From: UBA3910 sp002391465
GTDB taxonomy: Bacteria > Bacillota > Limnochordia > Darwinibacteriales > Darwinibacteriaceae
NCBI GenBank assembly: GCA_030054835.1
Contig: JASGVS010000042.1
Coordinates: 1-26,316, forward strand
Direction of reading: 5' to 3'
DNA length: 26,316 nucleotides
Positions 7,676 to 14,963 of the stretch are shown piece after piece. The notes beneath the pieces were generated by a model. It did not search any database and was not told the origin of the DNA. It saw only the letters and a program-made list of their open reading frames with translations. The position numbers were made by a program, and so were the translations under genes. Each line of letters opens with the position of its first letter. Within the stretch, counting starts at the first letter, position 1.

Positions 7676-7691
7676 TAGTGAGGGGATAGAT

Positions 7692-10199
7692 ATGAAAGAA
7701 AAATTCAACGTAAACGGCATGACCTGTTCCGCCTGCTCCGCCGCTGTGGAAAAAGCGGTACAGAAGCTAGACGGGGTTAAGGCAGTCAACGTCAACTTAC
7801 TGGCCAACAACATGGTCGTGGAATACGACGACGGAACGGCTTCACCAGACGCAATTATCGCGGCGGTTGCTGCAGCAGGCTACCAAGCATCCAGCGCAGC
7901 GCCCGAGCGCAGAACGGCGGACCAAGCCGGTGGTTCAAATAGGGTTCAAACCGAAATTGGCGAGATGAAAACGCGGACGATTGTCTCCCTCATCTTCCTG
8001 GCCATCCTCATGTATATTTCCATGGGTCCCATGCTGGGCCTCCCCATTCCCAGCGGCCTAGTGGGTCTGGAAAATGGGGTAACGATGGCACTTACCCAAT
8101 TTCTCTTGACACTACCTGTTGTTTACGTCAACAGGCAGTATTACATCAGCGGATTTAAAACCTTGTGGCGCCGCAACCCCAACATGGATTCGCTAATTGC
8201 AATCGGTTCAGGCGCCGCTGTTGTGTACGGCGTATTCGCCCTTTTCCGGATCGGACAGGGCCTTGGCCACGGCGATCTAGATCTTGTCGCCCGCTACGCC
8301 CATGACTTGTATTTTGAATCGGGCGCAATGATTTTGGGCCTGATCACTTTGGGCAAATACCTAGAAGCCCGCTCCAAGGGTAGAACGTCTGATGCCATCG
8401 CTAGACTTATGGATTTGGCACCCAAGACTGCCACTGTGATCCGCGCTGGGCAGGAAGTGGAAATTCCGGTGGCCGATGTTGTGGTGGGTGACCTGATCGT
8501 GATCCGCCCCGGCCAGAGCATTCCGGTGGACGGAGTGGTTGTGGAAGGAAGCTCAGCAGTAGATGAGTCCGCCCTAACCGGCGAGAGCATCCCAGTAGCT
8601 AAAGAGCCCGGTGATAATGTGTTTTCCGCCACAATCAACCGTACCGGTACTTTCAAGTTTGAAGCGCGACGCATCGGCGAAGACACAACACTGGCCCAGA
8701 TCATCCGCTTAGTAGAGGAGGCGAGTTCGTCTAAGGCACCCATTGCCAAACTGGCGGACAAAATCAGCGGTATCTTCGTCCCCGTTGTAATCGCCATTGC
8801 TGCCCTGGCCTTCGTGGTCTGGCTCCTGTTGGGTTATCCCTTTGAGTTCGCCCTGACCACCGCGGTGGCAGTGTTAGTCATTTCCTGCCCCTGTGCCCTG
8901 GGCTTGGCCACACCGGTTGCTATAATGGTGGGTACCGGCCAGGGTGCCCTACACGGAATTCTAATCAAATCGGCGGAGGCTCTGGAAACCGCCCACAGCG
9001 TGGACACTGTTGTACTGGACAAAACCGGTACTATTACGGAAGGAAAACCACAGGTAACAGATGTACTGCCAGCAGAAGGCTGGGACGAAGGGCAGCTGCT
9101 CCGCTTGGGGGCATCAATTGAGAAACCATCTGAACATCCGTTGGCTGAGGCAATTGTAGCGGCAGCCGAGGAACATGATCTTGAACTGAAACAGGTCACC
9201 GACTTCTTGGCCACACCCGGCAGGGGTATTGAAGCAGCCGTGAATGGTCAGCTTTATTACGCAGGTAACTTGGCTTTTATGCAGGAGAAAGACATTGACC
9301 TCCTCAACTTCGGAACAGAAGCGGATCGCCTGGCCGATGAGGGCAAAACGCCCATGTTCTTTGCAGCAAACGGCCAAGTAATTGGGATAATTGCGGTAGC
9401 CGACGTGGCTAAACCTACTAGCAAAGAGGCCATCTCAGCCCTCAAGCAGCTCGGGATTGATGTTGTGATGCTCACCGGAGATAACAAGCGCACTGCTGAG
9501 GCAGTCCGGCGCGAGCTGGGTATTGACACCGCTATTGCAGAAGTTTTGCCCGAGGATAAGGGCGAAGTAATCAAAAACCTGCAGACGCAGGGGAAAACTG
9601 TGGCAATGGTCGGAGACGGCATCAACGATGCCCCTGCTTTGGCCCTGTCTGATGTTGGTATAGCCATTGGAGCAGGCACTGATGTGGCCTTGGAGTCGGC
9701 AGACGTGGTCCTGATGAAAAACAGCCTCTTGGATGTAGTCACCGCTATCCAGCTCAGTAAAGCCACGCTGCGCAACATCAAACAGAACCTGTTCTGGGCC
9801 TTTTTCTACAACACCTTGGGGATTCCCCTAGCTGCGGGACTCTTTTACCCCCTCCTCGGCTGGAGATTGAACCCCATGTATGCGGCTGCGGCCATGAGTT
9901 TAAGTTCCATCTTTGTGGTATCCAACGCGCTGCGTCTGCGGCGCTTCAGCCCAACAGAAGGGAAAGAAAAAGTGAAGGGAGAGTCTATCATGATTAAGAC
10001 TGTGAAAATCGAGGGTATGACCTGCGCCCACTGCCAGAAGCGGGTTGAAGATGCACTGAACAGCCTACCCGGTATCAAGGCAGTAATCGATCTGGCCCAA
10101 GGACAGGCAAGGCTGGAAATTGCAGGAGAGTGGGACGAAAACGCTGTCCGAAAAGCGGTCAGTGATGCAGGCTACGAAGTAGTCTCGATCGGAGAGTGA
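7692..10199 (+). CDS. copA: Cu(I)-exporting P1B-type ATPase with C-terminal CopZ-like domain
   Basis: 835 aa; pumps Cu(I) out of the cytosol. Order of parts: N-terminal HMA domain with GMTCSAC (residues 9-15); a Ser/Ala/Arg-rich linker; transmembrane helices; actuator loop with ALTGESIPV; the ion-binding CPC in ISCPCALGLATP (Cys399, Cys401); phosphorylation site DKTGTIT (Asp443); the P1B signature SEHPLAEAI; GDGINDAPALALSDVGIAI hinge; and two final helices ending near residue 755. After a charged 12-residue linker comes a second HMA domain with GMTCAHC (about 767-835) at the C-terminus, where a free copZ gene is usually found. ATG has GAGGGG 7 nt upstream. The stop overlaps the csoR start. 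Confidence 0.97.
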   Translation: MKEKFNVNGMTCSACSAAVEKAVQKLDGVKAVNVNLLANNMVVEYDDGTASPDAIIAAVAAAGYQASSAAPERRTADQAGGSNRVQTEIGEMKTRTIVSLIFLAILMYISMGPMLGLPIPSGLVGLENGVTMALTQFLLTLPVVYVNRQYYISGFKTLWRRNPNMDSLIAIGSGAAVVYGVFALFRIGQGLGHGDLDLVARYAHDLYFESGAMILGLITLGKYLEARSKGRTSDAIARLMDLAPKTATVIRAGQEVEIPVADVVVGDLIVIRPGQSIPVDGVVVEGSSAVDESALTGESIPVAKEPGDNVFSATINRTGTFKFEARRIGEDTTLAQIIRLVEEASSSKAPIAKLADKISGIFVPVVIAIAALAFVVWLLLGYPFEFALTTAVAVLVISCPCALGLATPVAIMVGTGQGALHGILIKSAEALETAHSVDTVVLDKTGTITEGKPQVTDVLPAEGWDEGQLLRLGASIEKPSEHPLAEAIVAAAEEHDLELKQVTDFLATPGRGIEAAVNGQLYYAGNLAFMQEKDIDLLNFGTEADRLADEGKTPMFFAANGQVIGIIAVADVAKPTSKEAISALKQLGIDVVMLTGDNKRTAEAVRRELGIDTAIAEVLPEDKGEVIKNLQTQGKTVAMVGDGINDAPALALSDVGIAIGAGTDVALESADVVLMKNSLLDVVTAIQLSKATLRNIKQNLFWAFFYNTLGIPLAAGLFYPLLGWRLNPMYAAAAMSLSSIFVVSNALRLRRFSPTEGKEKVKGESIMIKTVKIEGMTCAHCQKRVEDALNSLPGIKAVIDLAQGQARLEIAGEWDENAVRKAVSDAGYEVVSIGE
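9990..10199 (+). CDS. copZ: Possible free copper chaperone (CopZ-like) from an internal start within copA
   Basis: In frame with copA, an ATG at 9990 follows AAGGGAGA with a 7-nt spacing, as good as the ribosome site of copA itself. Starting there gives a 69-aa protein, MIKTVKIEGMTCAHC at its N-terminus, the length and layout of free CopZ chaperones. CopZ carries Cu(I) to CopA and to CsoR. Seen: the start, the Shine-Dalgarno and the domain. Inferred: that ribosomes use it, so that both a fusion and a free chaperone are made, comparable in outcome to the frameshift-made chaperone from E. coli copA. Confidence 0.45.
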   Translation: MIKTVKIEGMTCAHCQKRVEDALNSLPGIKAVIDLAQGQARLEIAGEWDENAVRKAVSDAGYEVVSIGE

Positions 10200-10468
10200 G
10201 CGGAGTGAGAGCTGATCGGGATAAGGTTATGCGGTTACTAAAAACTGCCCGGGGGCAGTTGGACGGTCTGATCCGCATGGTGGAGGAGGATCGCTACTGC
10301 GTTGACATCTCTAACCAGATTCTGGCCACGCAAGCCATTCTGCGCAGCGTCAACCATCAGATCCTCCAAGAACACCTGGATCACTGCGTCCGGGAAGCAT
10401 TCGCTACCCCGGACGGGCAGCAGAAAATCGAAGAAATTATGGTTATTTTAGACAAGCTAACGAAATAG
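10196..10468 (+). CDS. csoR: Copper-sensing repressor CsoR
   Basis: 90 aa, all-helical CsoR/RcnR family, a Cu(I)-responsive tetrameric repressor. The family Cu(I) ligands are present: Cys in DRYCVDISNQI and the His-x3-Cys pair in LQEHLDHCVREAF. This C-H-C set separates CsoR from Ni/Co (RcnR) and formaldehyde (FrmR) sensors. The GTG at 10196 overlaps the copA TGA (GTGA); GTG 10205 is a possible alternative with better spacing from GGAGA. It is last in the copA-csoR operon and so should regulate itself through the palindrome at 7661-7675. Its 3' end overlaps a convergent small gene by 12 bp. Confidence 0.95.
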   Translation: MSGVRADRDKVMRLLKTARGQLDGLIRMVEEDRYCVDISNQILATQAILRSVNHQILQEHLDHCVREAFATPDGQQKIEEIMVILDKLTK

Positions 10469-10642
10469 GGGAAAAGCAATTAGAAGCACGAGCAGCGCAA
10501 GCTCAACCCAAAGCGCTTGGGGCATGGACGCGCCGGGAAAGGGAAAGCCAAACACGGCAAAACTGGCAAGAACTAGGGCCATGCCCCCCACGAATACCAA
10601 GGCTATCGTTAAGAGCGTTTTCCAAGTAGCTGTTTTCTGCAC
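10457..10642 (-). CDS. Small two-helix membrane protein, unknown function
   Basis: 61 aa. Two hydrophobic segments (about residues 10-30 and 42-59) joined by a short Pro/Phe-rich loop. GTG start preceded by a strong AGGAGG at 7 nt, which argues for a real gene despite the size. It starts 25 bp after the stop codon of the 529-aa propeller/membrane protein on the same strand, so the two are likely co-transcribed and may act together. Not recognised as a named family. Confidence 0.75.
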   Translation of the reverse strand: MQKTATWKTLLTIALVFVGGMALVLASFAVFGFPFPGASMPQALWVELALLVLLIAFPLFR

Positions 10643-10667
10643 GCTAATCCTCCTCTACAGGCTTGTG

Positions 10668-12257
10668 CTAGCGCAAAATGACTTGGGGAATCAGGGCAAA
10701 GAACTGGAAGAGGAACATCCAGAGAATAAGATTTGCCATGGTCAAAAAGAGCCCCCTCTGTTCCATCTTACGCAGCAACAGGAAACTGCCCAACGTTGCA
10801 ATCACAAGGGACACACCATAATGGATCAAGCCGAAATTTTGGGGATGTGTAGCCGGTATAGGCAGCCGCCGTACCAGAGCCAGCACCACTGCAGTCAGCA
10901 CCACTTTGTAGAAGAGGGGCTGTTTTTTGTACCTCTCAAACCTCTGCAGCAGGCTGACCAGCAATCCACCTACCACCAATACACCGCTGTTACCAATGGT
11001 GTATACACCAGCCAGCATTAGGGTGCTGGACAGCAGAAAGACCAAATGGTAAAGGGGAGCTTCCTCATCCAGGCCCATACGCCGCCAGAGTGAAATGGGT
11101 TTGGGAAATTCATTGTTTATCCCATGGATCTGATAGCCGCCTTCAGGGTGGGCCTGCAACCAAAACACGTAGCGGTAATCCCCAACCACAATGCCTTCCG
11201 GACGGAACGCACCCCTGCGCCCAACGGTAAGGTTTGTGACGTCGCCATCGGCGCTGTAATTGACCTGGGTGGTTGCCATCTGCCCCATTCCCTGCCAAAC
11301 AAGCTCAACCCCTTCTGCCCCCCGGACAAAACGGGCCCTGCTTCCTTCTGCAATGAGGGTGGGCTCGGAAATCTCACCCTGAGCGCTAATTTCCGCCAAA
11401 TACACAAACAAGAAGCTTCTGTTCCGGGGTATGGCCGACCAGGCCATGTGAACCTCACCGTTGATCAGCTCCATGGCAATCAGGCCGCCCTGCTGTATAT
11501 CTTGCACCGAACCTGGGCCTACCCGCTGAGGTGAACTCCACTGCCCTCCGTCGCGTCTTTTGTAGTAGATGTTAGTACCCACCGGATCCGTTTCCATCCA
11601 GGCCACATGCACGATCCCTTCCCCATCCACTATTACGCTGGGGCGGATGGATAGATCGGGCGTATCGGTGAGTGTTTCTAGTGCGGCGAGCTCACCAGCG
11701 GTTATCTGGGCATACTTGATCTGGTAAGACCCGTCCCGTTCAGACCAGACCACATGGGTGGTACCATTCCTGTGATACGCAGCCATATTCTGCATCGGGT
11801 TAGCGCTTTTGACAACCTCTATGGGTTCATGCCCCTGATAGGGGCTGCTAAATTCGGTGTAGTAAATAGTGTTTTCGTCAGCACCACGTTCAAGCCACAG
11901 TACGTGTCTAACACCGTCTTCCAGCGTCAGATGGGCGCTGTCGATCTCAGCCCCAGCGCGCAAAACTACCTGTTCCTTAAGCTCACCATCCTGTAGGAGG
12001 CGGTACGTTACATCCAGTTCCCTGAAATAGACGCCGTCCACACTCAGAAAACTGACACCGAAGGAATCGTTGGTCACGAAATAACGATCGGTAAATATAC
12101 TAGTACGGAAGAGGGGGGTAATCTCAGACCAGCCTTCAGGCCATATTTCTATGTAATCCCGGGCTGAAATTGATGGGGAGAAGAAAAAAAGAAGAGATAA
12201 AATAAGGGCTGCTGCACCTATTCTTTTCAGTATAATCACACCTTTCCCAGAGGCCAT
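10668..12257 (-). CDS. Secreted propeller-like domain fused to a multi-helix membrane domain, unknown function
   Basis: 529 aa at the longest reading. N-terminal signal or anchor (about 10-31). An outer domain (about 35-385) carries six similar units centred on the aromatic motif HVLW, HVVW, HVAW, HMAW, ELVW and YVFW near residues 121, 171, 220, 273, 321 and 366, spaced 45-53 residues apart, each followed by a strand such as IYYKR. This looks like a sialidase/BNR-type six-bladed beta-propeller, but no Asp-box or catalytic residues are evident. A C-terminal region (about 404-526) holds four or five transmembrane helices. The start is unsure: ATG 12257 lacks a ribosome site, GTG 12239 sits too close to GGGAAAGG, and CTG 12230 has the best spacing. 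It shares an operon with the 61-aa protein. Confidence 0.85.
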   Translation of the reverse strand: MASGKGVIILKRIGAAALILSLLFFFSPSISARDYIEIWPEGWSEITPLFRTSIFTDRYFVTNDSFGVSFLSVDGVYFRELDVTYRLLQDGELKEQVVLRAGAEIDSAHLTLEDGVRHVLWLERGADENTIYYTEFSSPYQGHEPIEVVKSANPMQNMAAYHRNGTTHVVWSERDGSYQIKYAQITAGELAALETLTDTPDLSIRPSVIVDGEGIVHVAWMETDPVGTNIYYKRRDGGQWSSPQRVGPGSVQDIQQGGLIAMELINGEVHMAWSAIPRNRSFLFVYLAEISAQGEISEPTLIAEGSRARFVRGAEGVELVWQGMGQMATTQVNYSADGDVTNLTVGRRGAFRPEGIVVGDYRYVFWLQAHPEGGYQIHGINNEFPKPISLWRRMGLDEEAPLYHLVFLLSSTLMLAGVYTIGNSGVLVVGGLLVSLLQRFERYKKQPLFYKVVLTAVVLALVRRLPIPATHPQNFGLIHYGVSLVIATLGSFLLLRKMEQRGLFLTMANLILWMFLFQFFALIPQVILR

Positions 12258-12295
12258 TCTTTGATTTATTCGGGAAGTTTTCCTCCATTACCTCC

Positions 12296-12323
12296 TTGAT
12301 TTTCATGACCTCTTTGTTATAAT
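12296..12323 (+). promoter_or_regulatory. Promoter of the tRNA-Gly/tRNA-Thr unit
   Basis: TTGATT (12296-12301), 16-bp spacer, TATAAT (12318-12323), 11 bp before the tRNA-Gly 5' end. Confidence 0.78.
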
Positions 12324-12334
12324 ATTATTGCTAG

Positions 12335-12409
12335 GCGGACGTGGCTCAATGGTAGAGCATCGGCTTCCCAAGCCGAGGGCTGCGAGTTCGAATCTCGTCG
12401 TCCGCTCCA
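12335..12409 (+). tRNA. tRNA-Gly (anticodon CCC)
   Basis: Acceptor GCGGACG/CGTCCGC, D-arm GCTC..GAGC, anticodon stem TCGGC/GCCGA with loop TTCCCAA (anticodon CCC, reads GGG), T-loop TTCGAAT, discriminator T, encoded CCA. Confidence 0.96.
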
Positions 12410-12415
12410 TTTATT

Positions 12416-12490
12416 GCTGGTGTGGCTCAATGGTAGAGCACGTCACTCGTAATGACGGGGTTGTGGGTTCGATTCCCACCACCAGCTCCA
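12416..12490 (+). tRNA. tRNA-Thr (anticodon CGT)
   Basis: Acceptor GCTGGTG/CACCAGC, anticodon stem CGTCA/TGACG with loop CTCGTAA (anticodon CGT, reads ACG), T-loop TTCGATT, discriminator T, encoded CCA. Six bases after tRNA-Gly, so processed from the same transcript. Confidence 0.95.
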
Positions 12491-12500
12491 TAATAACAGA

Positions 12501-12535
12501 AAACCATCGTACGCGTCTGCATACGATGGTTTTTT
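12501..12535. terminator. Terminator after tRNA-Thr, probably two-way
   Basis: Stem CCATCGTA (12504-12511) with TACGATGG (12522-12529), followed by TTTTTTC on the plus strand and preceded by AAAA, which gives a U-run on the minus strand. It ends the tRNA unit and can also end the convergent flavoprotein gene. Confidence 0.9.
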
Positions 12536-12560
12536 CTTTCCATTTACCTCTCTAAAACAG

Positions 12561-13379
12561 CTACTGAGCCTGCTGCTCCAGATTTCCCCGTTCGTCTCCT
12601 TGGTTCTGTGTTGCTTTTTCCAGCGCCTCCTTGGCCGTTGCCTTAAACCGCTCCCAGGTCTGGGTAGCGCCGGAGATCATTTCGACCTGGTCCGGATCTT
12701 GCGTTTCAAGCAGCTGTTCCTCAAACTTATCTTCCGACTCTGGTCCTAACGGATAGGGATAATCCTCTCCTTTGGGGTTGCCCGCTTGATCCTTTTCATC
12801 GTAGGTTACTTCCGTGATCCGCCCATCCTCAATTACAATTTCAATCTCACCGTAATAGCCGTGATCATCGGGTTCGGTTCGGGCGCTGTAAGTACCATCC
12901 TCCCAATCGACATTGCCCCTCAGATCACTGGGAGACTGTGCCCCCATGGGCGGGACAATAGGTTCGGGCCTGGACTGATCTCCCCGCTCCGCCCGCATCA
13001 AAGCCGCCTCAGCAGCTTCAACAAAGCGATCCCTGGTTTGGGTTGCGCCGGAGATGGCTTCAACTTGATTGGGGTCCTGTGTTTCCACCAAGGCCTTTTC
13101 GTAATCATCGTGCGATTCGGGACCAGCTGGATAGGGATAGTCTGCGTCCTTAATATCCCCTTCCGCATTCATTTCTTCATAGCTGGCCTCGGTTATTTTC
13201 CCGTCTTTGATGGTAACCTCAATTTCGCCGAACCATCCCCGCTGGTCCGGTTCGGAACGGCCGAAATAGGTGCCATCCTGCCAGGCAGTGCTGGTCTCGT
13301 CCTTCCGCTGGGCATTGATGTAAATTGCTAGGCCTAGAATGACCAAAAGCACTATTACTACGCCGATCGTCCTATTCAT
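12561..13379 (-). CDS. Membrane-anchored protein with two FMN-binding domains
   Basis: 272 aa from the ATG at 13379 (AAGGAGG about 12 nt upstream; the frame is open to 13409). One N-terminal transmembrane anchor (about 4-22), then two homologous FMN_bind domains (about 33-130 and 157-255). Each begins with a DGTY motif followed by GEIE, contains DYPYP-GPES and ETQDP, and ends with ISGATQT (Ser-Gly-Ala-Thr-Gln-Thr at 110-115 and 236-241). That motif is the ApbE flavinylation site, where FMN is joined covalently to the last Thr. Such proteins carry electrons outside the membrane (RnfG/NqrC and the Listeria PplA families). No apbE, rnf or ndh gene lies nearby, so the redox partner is unknown. 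The domain pair arose by internal duplication. The C-terminal tail is Gln/Glu-rich. Confidence 0.9.
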   Translation of the reverse strand: MNRTIGVVIVLLVILGLAIYINAQRKDETSTAWQDGTYFGRSEPDQRGWFGEIEVTIKDGKITEASYEEMNAEGDIKDADYPYPAGPESHDDYEKALVETQDPNQVEAISGATQTRDRFVEAAEAALMRAERGDQSRPEPIVPPMGAQSPSDLRGNVDWEDGTYSARTEPDDHGYYGEIEIVIEDGRITEVTYDEKDQAGNPKGEDYPYPLGPESEDKFEEQLLETQDPDQVEMISGATQTWERFKATAKEALEKATQNQGDERGNLEQQAQ

Positions 13380-13433
13380 GCGTGCATCTTCCCTCCTTGA
13401 CAATAGCATGATTGAAAAGGAAGGTTCTTATGC

Positions 13434-13462
13434 AAAAAAAGAGTTCAGCTCACGCTGAACTC
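13434..13462 (-). terminator. Rho-independent terminator of the tRNA-Lys/tRNA-Glu unit
   Basis: Minus strand: GAGTTCAGC, loop GTGA, GCTGAACTC, then TTTTTTT. Starts 11 nt after the tRNA-Glu CCA. Confidence 0.95.
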
Positions 13463-13473
13463 CTTCTGCAAAA

Positions 13474-13549
13474 TGGTACCCCCAACCGGATTTGAACCGG
13501 TGTCTCCGCCGTGAGAGGGCGATATCCTAGGCCACTAGACGATGGGGGC
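13474..13549 (-). tRNA. tRNA-Glu (anticodon CTC)
   Basis: Acceptor GCCCCCA/TGGGGGT, with a G1-U72 first pair; D-arm GTCT..GGAT; anticodon loop CTCTCAC (anticodon CTC, reads GAG) on stem TCGCC/GGCGG; T-arm ACCGG TTCAAAT CCGGT; discriminator A and encoded CCA. It has several G-U pairs but folds fully. Confidence 0.94.
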
Positions 13550-13553
13550 ACGA

Positions 13554-13629
13554 TGGTGAGCCATCCGCGACTCGAACGCGGGACACCCGGATTAAAAGTC
13601 CGGTGCTCTACCGACTGAGCTAATGGCTC
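13554..13629 (-). tRNA. tRNA-Lys (anticodon TTT)
   Basis: Acceptor GAGCCAT/ATGGCTC, D-arm GCTC..GAGC, anticodon stem CCGGA/TCCGG with loop CTTTTAA (anticodon TTT), T-arm CCGCG TTCGAGT CGCGG, discriminator A, encoded CCA. First gene of the Lys-Glu pair. Confidence 0.96.
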
Positions 13630-13645
13630 GCCTGTTACCTTAGAT

Positions 13646-13674
13646 ATCATAACTAACAAAACGCTTGTTGTCAA
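13646..13674 (-). promoter_or_regulatory. Promoter of the tRNA-Lys/tRNA-Glu unit
   Basis: Minus strand: TTGACA (13669-13674), 17-bp spacer, TATGAT (13646-13651). The -35 box lies inside the purA terminator hairpin. Confidence 0.85.
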
Positions 13675-13677
13675 GCG
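13655..13677 (-). terminator. Probable purA terminator
   Basis: Minus strand: CGCTTG, loop ACAA, CAAGCG, then TTTTGTT, starting a few bases after the purA stop codon. Its stem and loop supply the TTGACA of the next promoter. Confidence 0.7.
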
Positions 13678-13682
13678 GTTCT

Positions 13683-14963
13683 TTAGAAGAACGAGTTAAG
13701 AAGCAGAGTCTGATCACGCCGCGGCCCCACCGAAACGATTTGGATGGGACAACCCACCTGTTCTTCTAAGAAGACCAAGTAGTTTTGGGCCTCATTGGGT
13801 AGATCCTGCAGCTCTTTTATCTCACTGATATCTGTCTGCCAACCGGGAAGCTCCACGTAGATCGGCCTACATTCCTTGAGGGTTTCCAAATCGGTGGGGA
13901 AATGTTCGAGCCGCTCGCCCTTGTACTCGTAGGCCACACAGACCTTGATGCTCTCCAAAGCGTCCAGCACATCCAGGAGTGTCATGGCAAGCCCAGTCAG
14001 TCCATTTACTCGCACTGCATAACGCACCATTACCGCATCGAACCAGCCACAGCGGCGGGGTCTACCTGTGGTGGTGCCAAACTCCTTCCCCCGCTCCCTG
14101 ATCAGATCGCCTATGGCATCGTGCAGTTCGGTGGGAAATGGACCCTCACCTACTCTAGTTGTGTAAGCTTTGACTACGCCGAGTACGTGTTTGATGTGAT
14201 TGGGCCCAAGACCTGCCCCTGGGGCTGCTCCACCGGCGGTGGGATTGGAAGCGGTAACAAAGGGATAGGTACCGTGATCCACATCTAACAAGGTGCCCTG
14301 GGCTCCTTCCAGCAAAATCCCCTTCTCATCTAACCGAGCTTGGTGCAACAGCAGAGATGTATCCGTCAAACGGGGGACAATTGCTTCAGCGTAGGCCATG
14401 TATTCCTCAACCACTTCCTCCAGCTCAAACCCGGGATGGTTGTACACTTTCTGCAGTATCTCATTCTTGAAAGGCAGGGCCCTGGCCACAGCCCGCTCCA
14501 AACTGGCCCGGCTCTTCATATCAACTGCCCGCACACCGATACGCATGTACTTATCAACATAACAGGGCCCAATACCCCGTCCGGTTGTACCGATTTTCTC
14601 CGCTCGCCTTGCCTCTTCCAGCTCATCTAGGGCCTTGTGGTACGGCATAATCAGATGGGCCCTTTCGCTGATGAATAGATTAGAGGTATCGATATTAGCC
14701 CTGTGCAGGGACTCCATTTCGGCACACAACACTTCTGGGTCAACCACAACACCGTTCCCGATCAAGCACGCCTTATCCGGATAGAGGATGCCCGAGGGAA
14801 TCAGGTGCAGTTTATAAGTCTCATCACCGACTACAACAGTGTGTCCTGCGTTATTCCCACCCTGGTAGCGGACAACCACATCCGCCCGGGCCGCAAGTAC
14901 GTCCGTGATCTTACCCTTACCCTCGTCACCCCACTGGGTACCAACCAAAGCTATAACTGTCAT
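13683..14963 (-). CDS. purA: Adenylosuccinate synthetase
   Basis: Joins IMP and aspartate, using GTP, to give adenylosuccinate, the first committed step to AMP. Full length, 426 aa. The catalytic Asp and P-loop lie in GTQWGDEGKGK (Asp13), the catalytic His in GGNNAGHTVVV (His41), followed by the IMP-contacting TTGRGIGPCY, the substrate loop VGEGPFPTEL, TTTGRPRRCGWFDAV and a C-terminal guanine site VSVGPRRDQTL. The ATG overlaps the tatD stop in TAATG, so translation is coupled. It is third in the metG-tatD-purA unit that follows a Met T-box leader. Confidence 0.98.
   Translation of the reverse strand: MTVIALVGTQWGDEGKGKITDVLAARADVVVRYQGGNNAGHTVVVGDETYKLHLIPSGILYPDKACLIGNGVVVDPEVLCAEMESLHRANIDTSNLFISERAHLIMPYHKALDELEEARRAEKIGTTGRGIGPCYVDKYMRIGVRAVDMKSRASLERAVARALPFKNEILQKVYNHPGFELEEVVEEYMAYAEAIVPRLTDTSLLLHQARLDEKGILLEGAQGTLLDVDHGTYPFVTASNPTAGGAAPGAGLGPNHIKHVLGVVKAYTTRVGEGPFPTELHDAIGDLIRERGKEFGTTTGRPRRCGWFDAVMVRYAVRVNGLTGLAMTLLDVLDALESIKVCVAYEYKGERLEHFPTDLETLKECRPIYVELPGWQTDISEIKELQDLPNEAQNYLVFLEEQVGCPIQIVSVGPRRDQTLLLNSFF

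Noticed and set aside
12328..12555. Short open frame across the two tRNA genes
   Set aside because: It only reads tRNA-Gly, tRNA-Thr and the terminator as codons.
12640..13290. Long direct DNA repeat in the flavoprotein gene
   Set aside because: The similarity follows the two homologous FMN_bind domains at protein level and has diverged at DNA level; no mobile repeat.
13450..13674. Short open frame across tRNA-Lys and tRNA-Glu
   Set aside because: It only reads tRNA sequence; the peptides resemble those often mis-annotated from tRNA genes.
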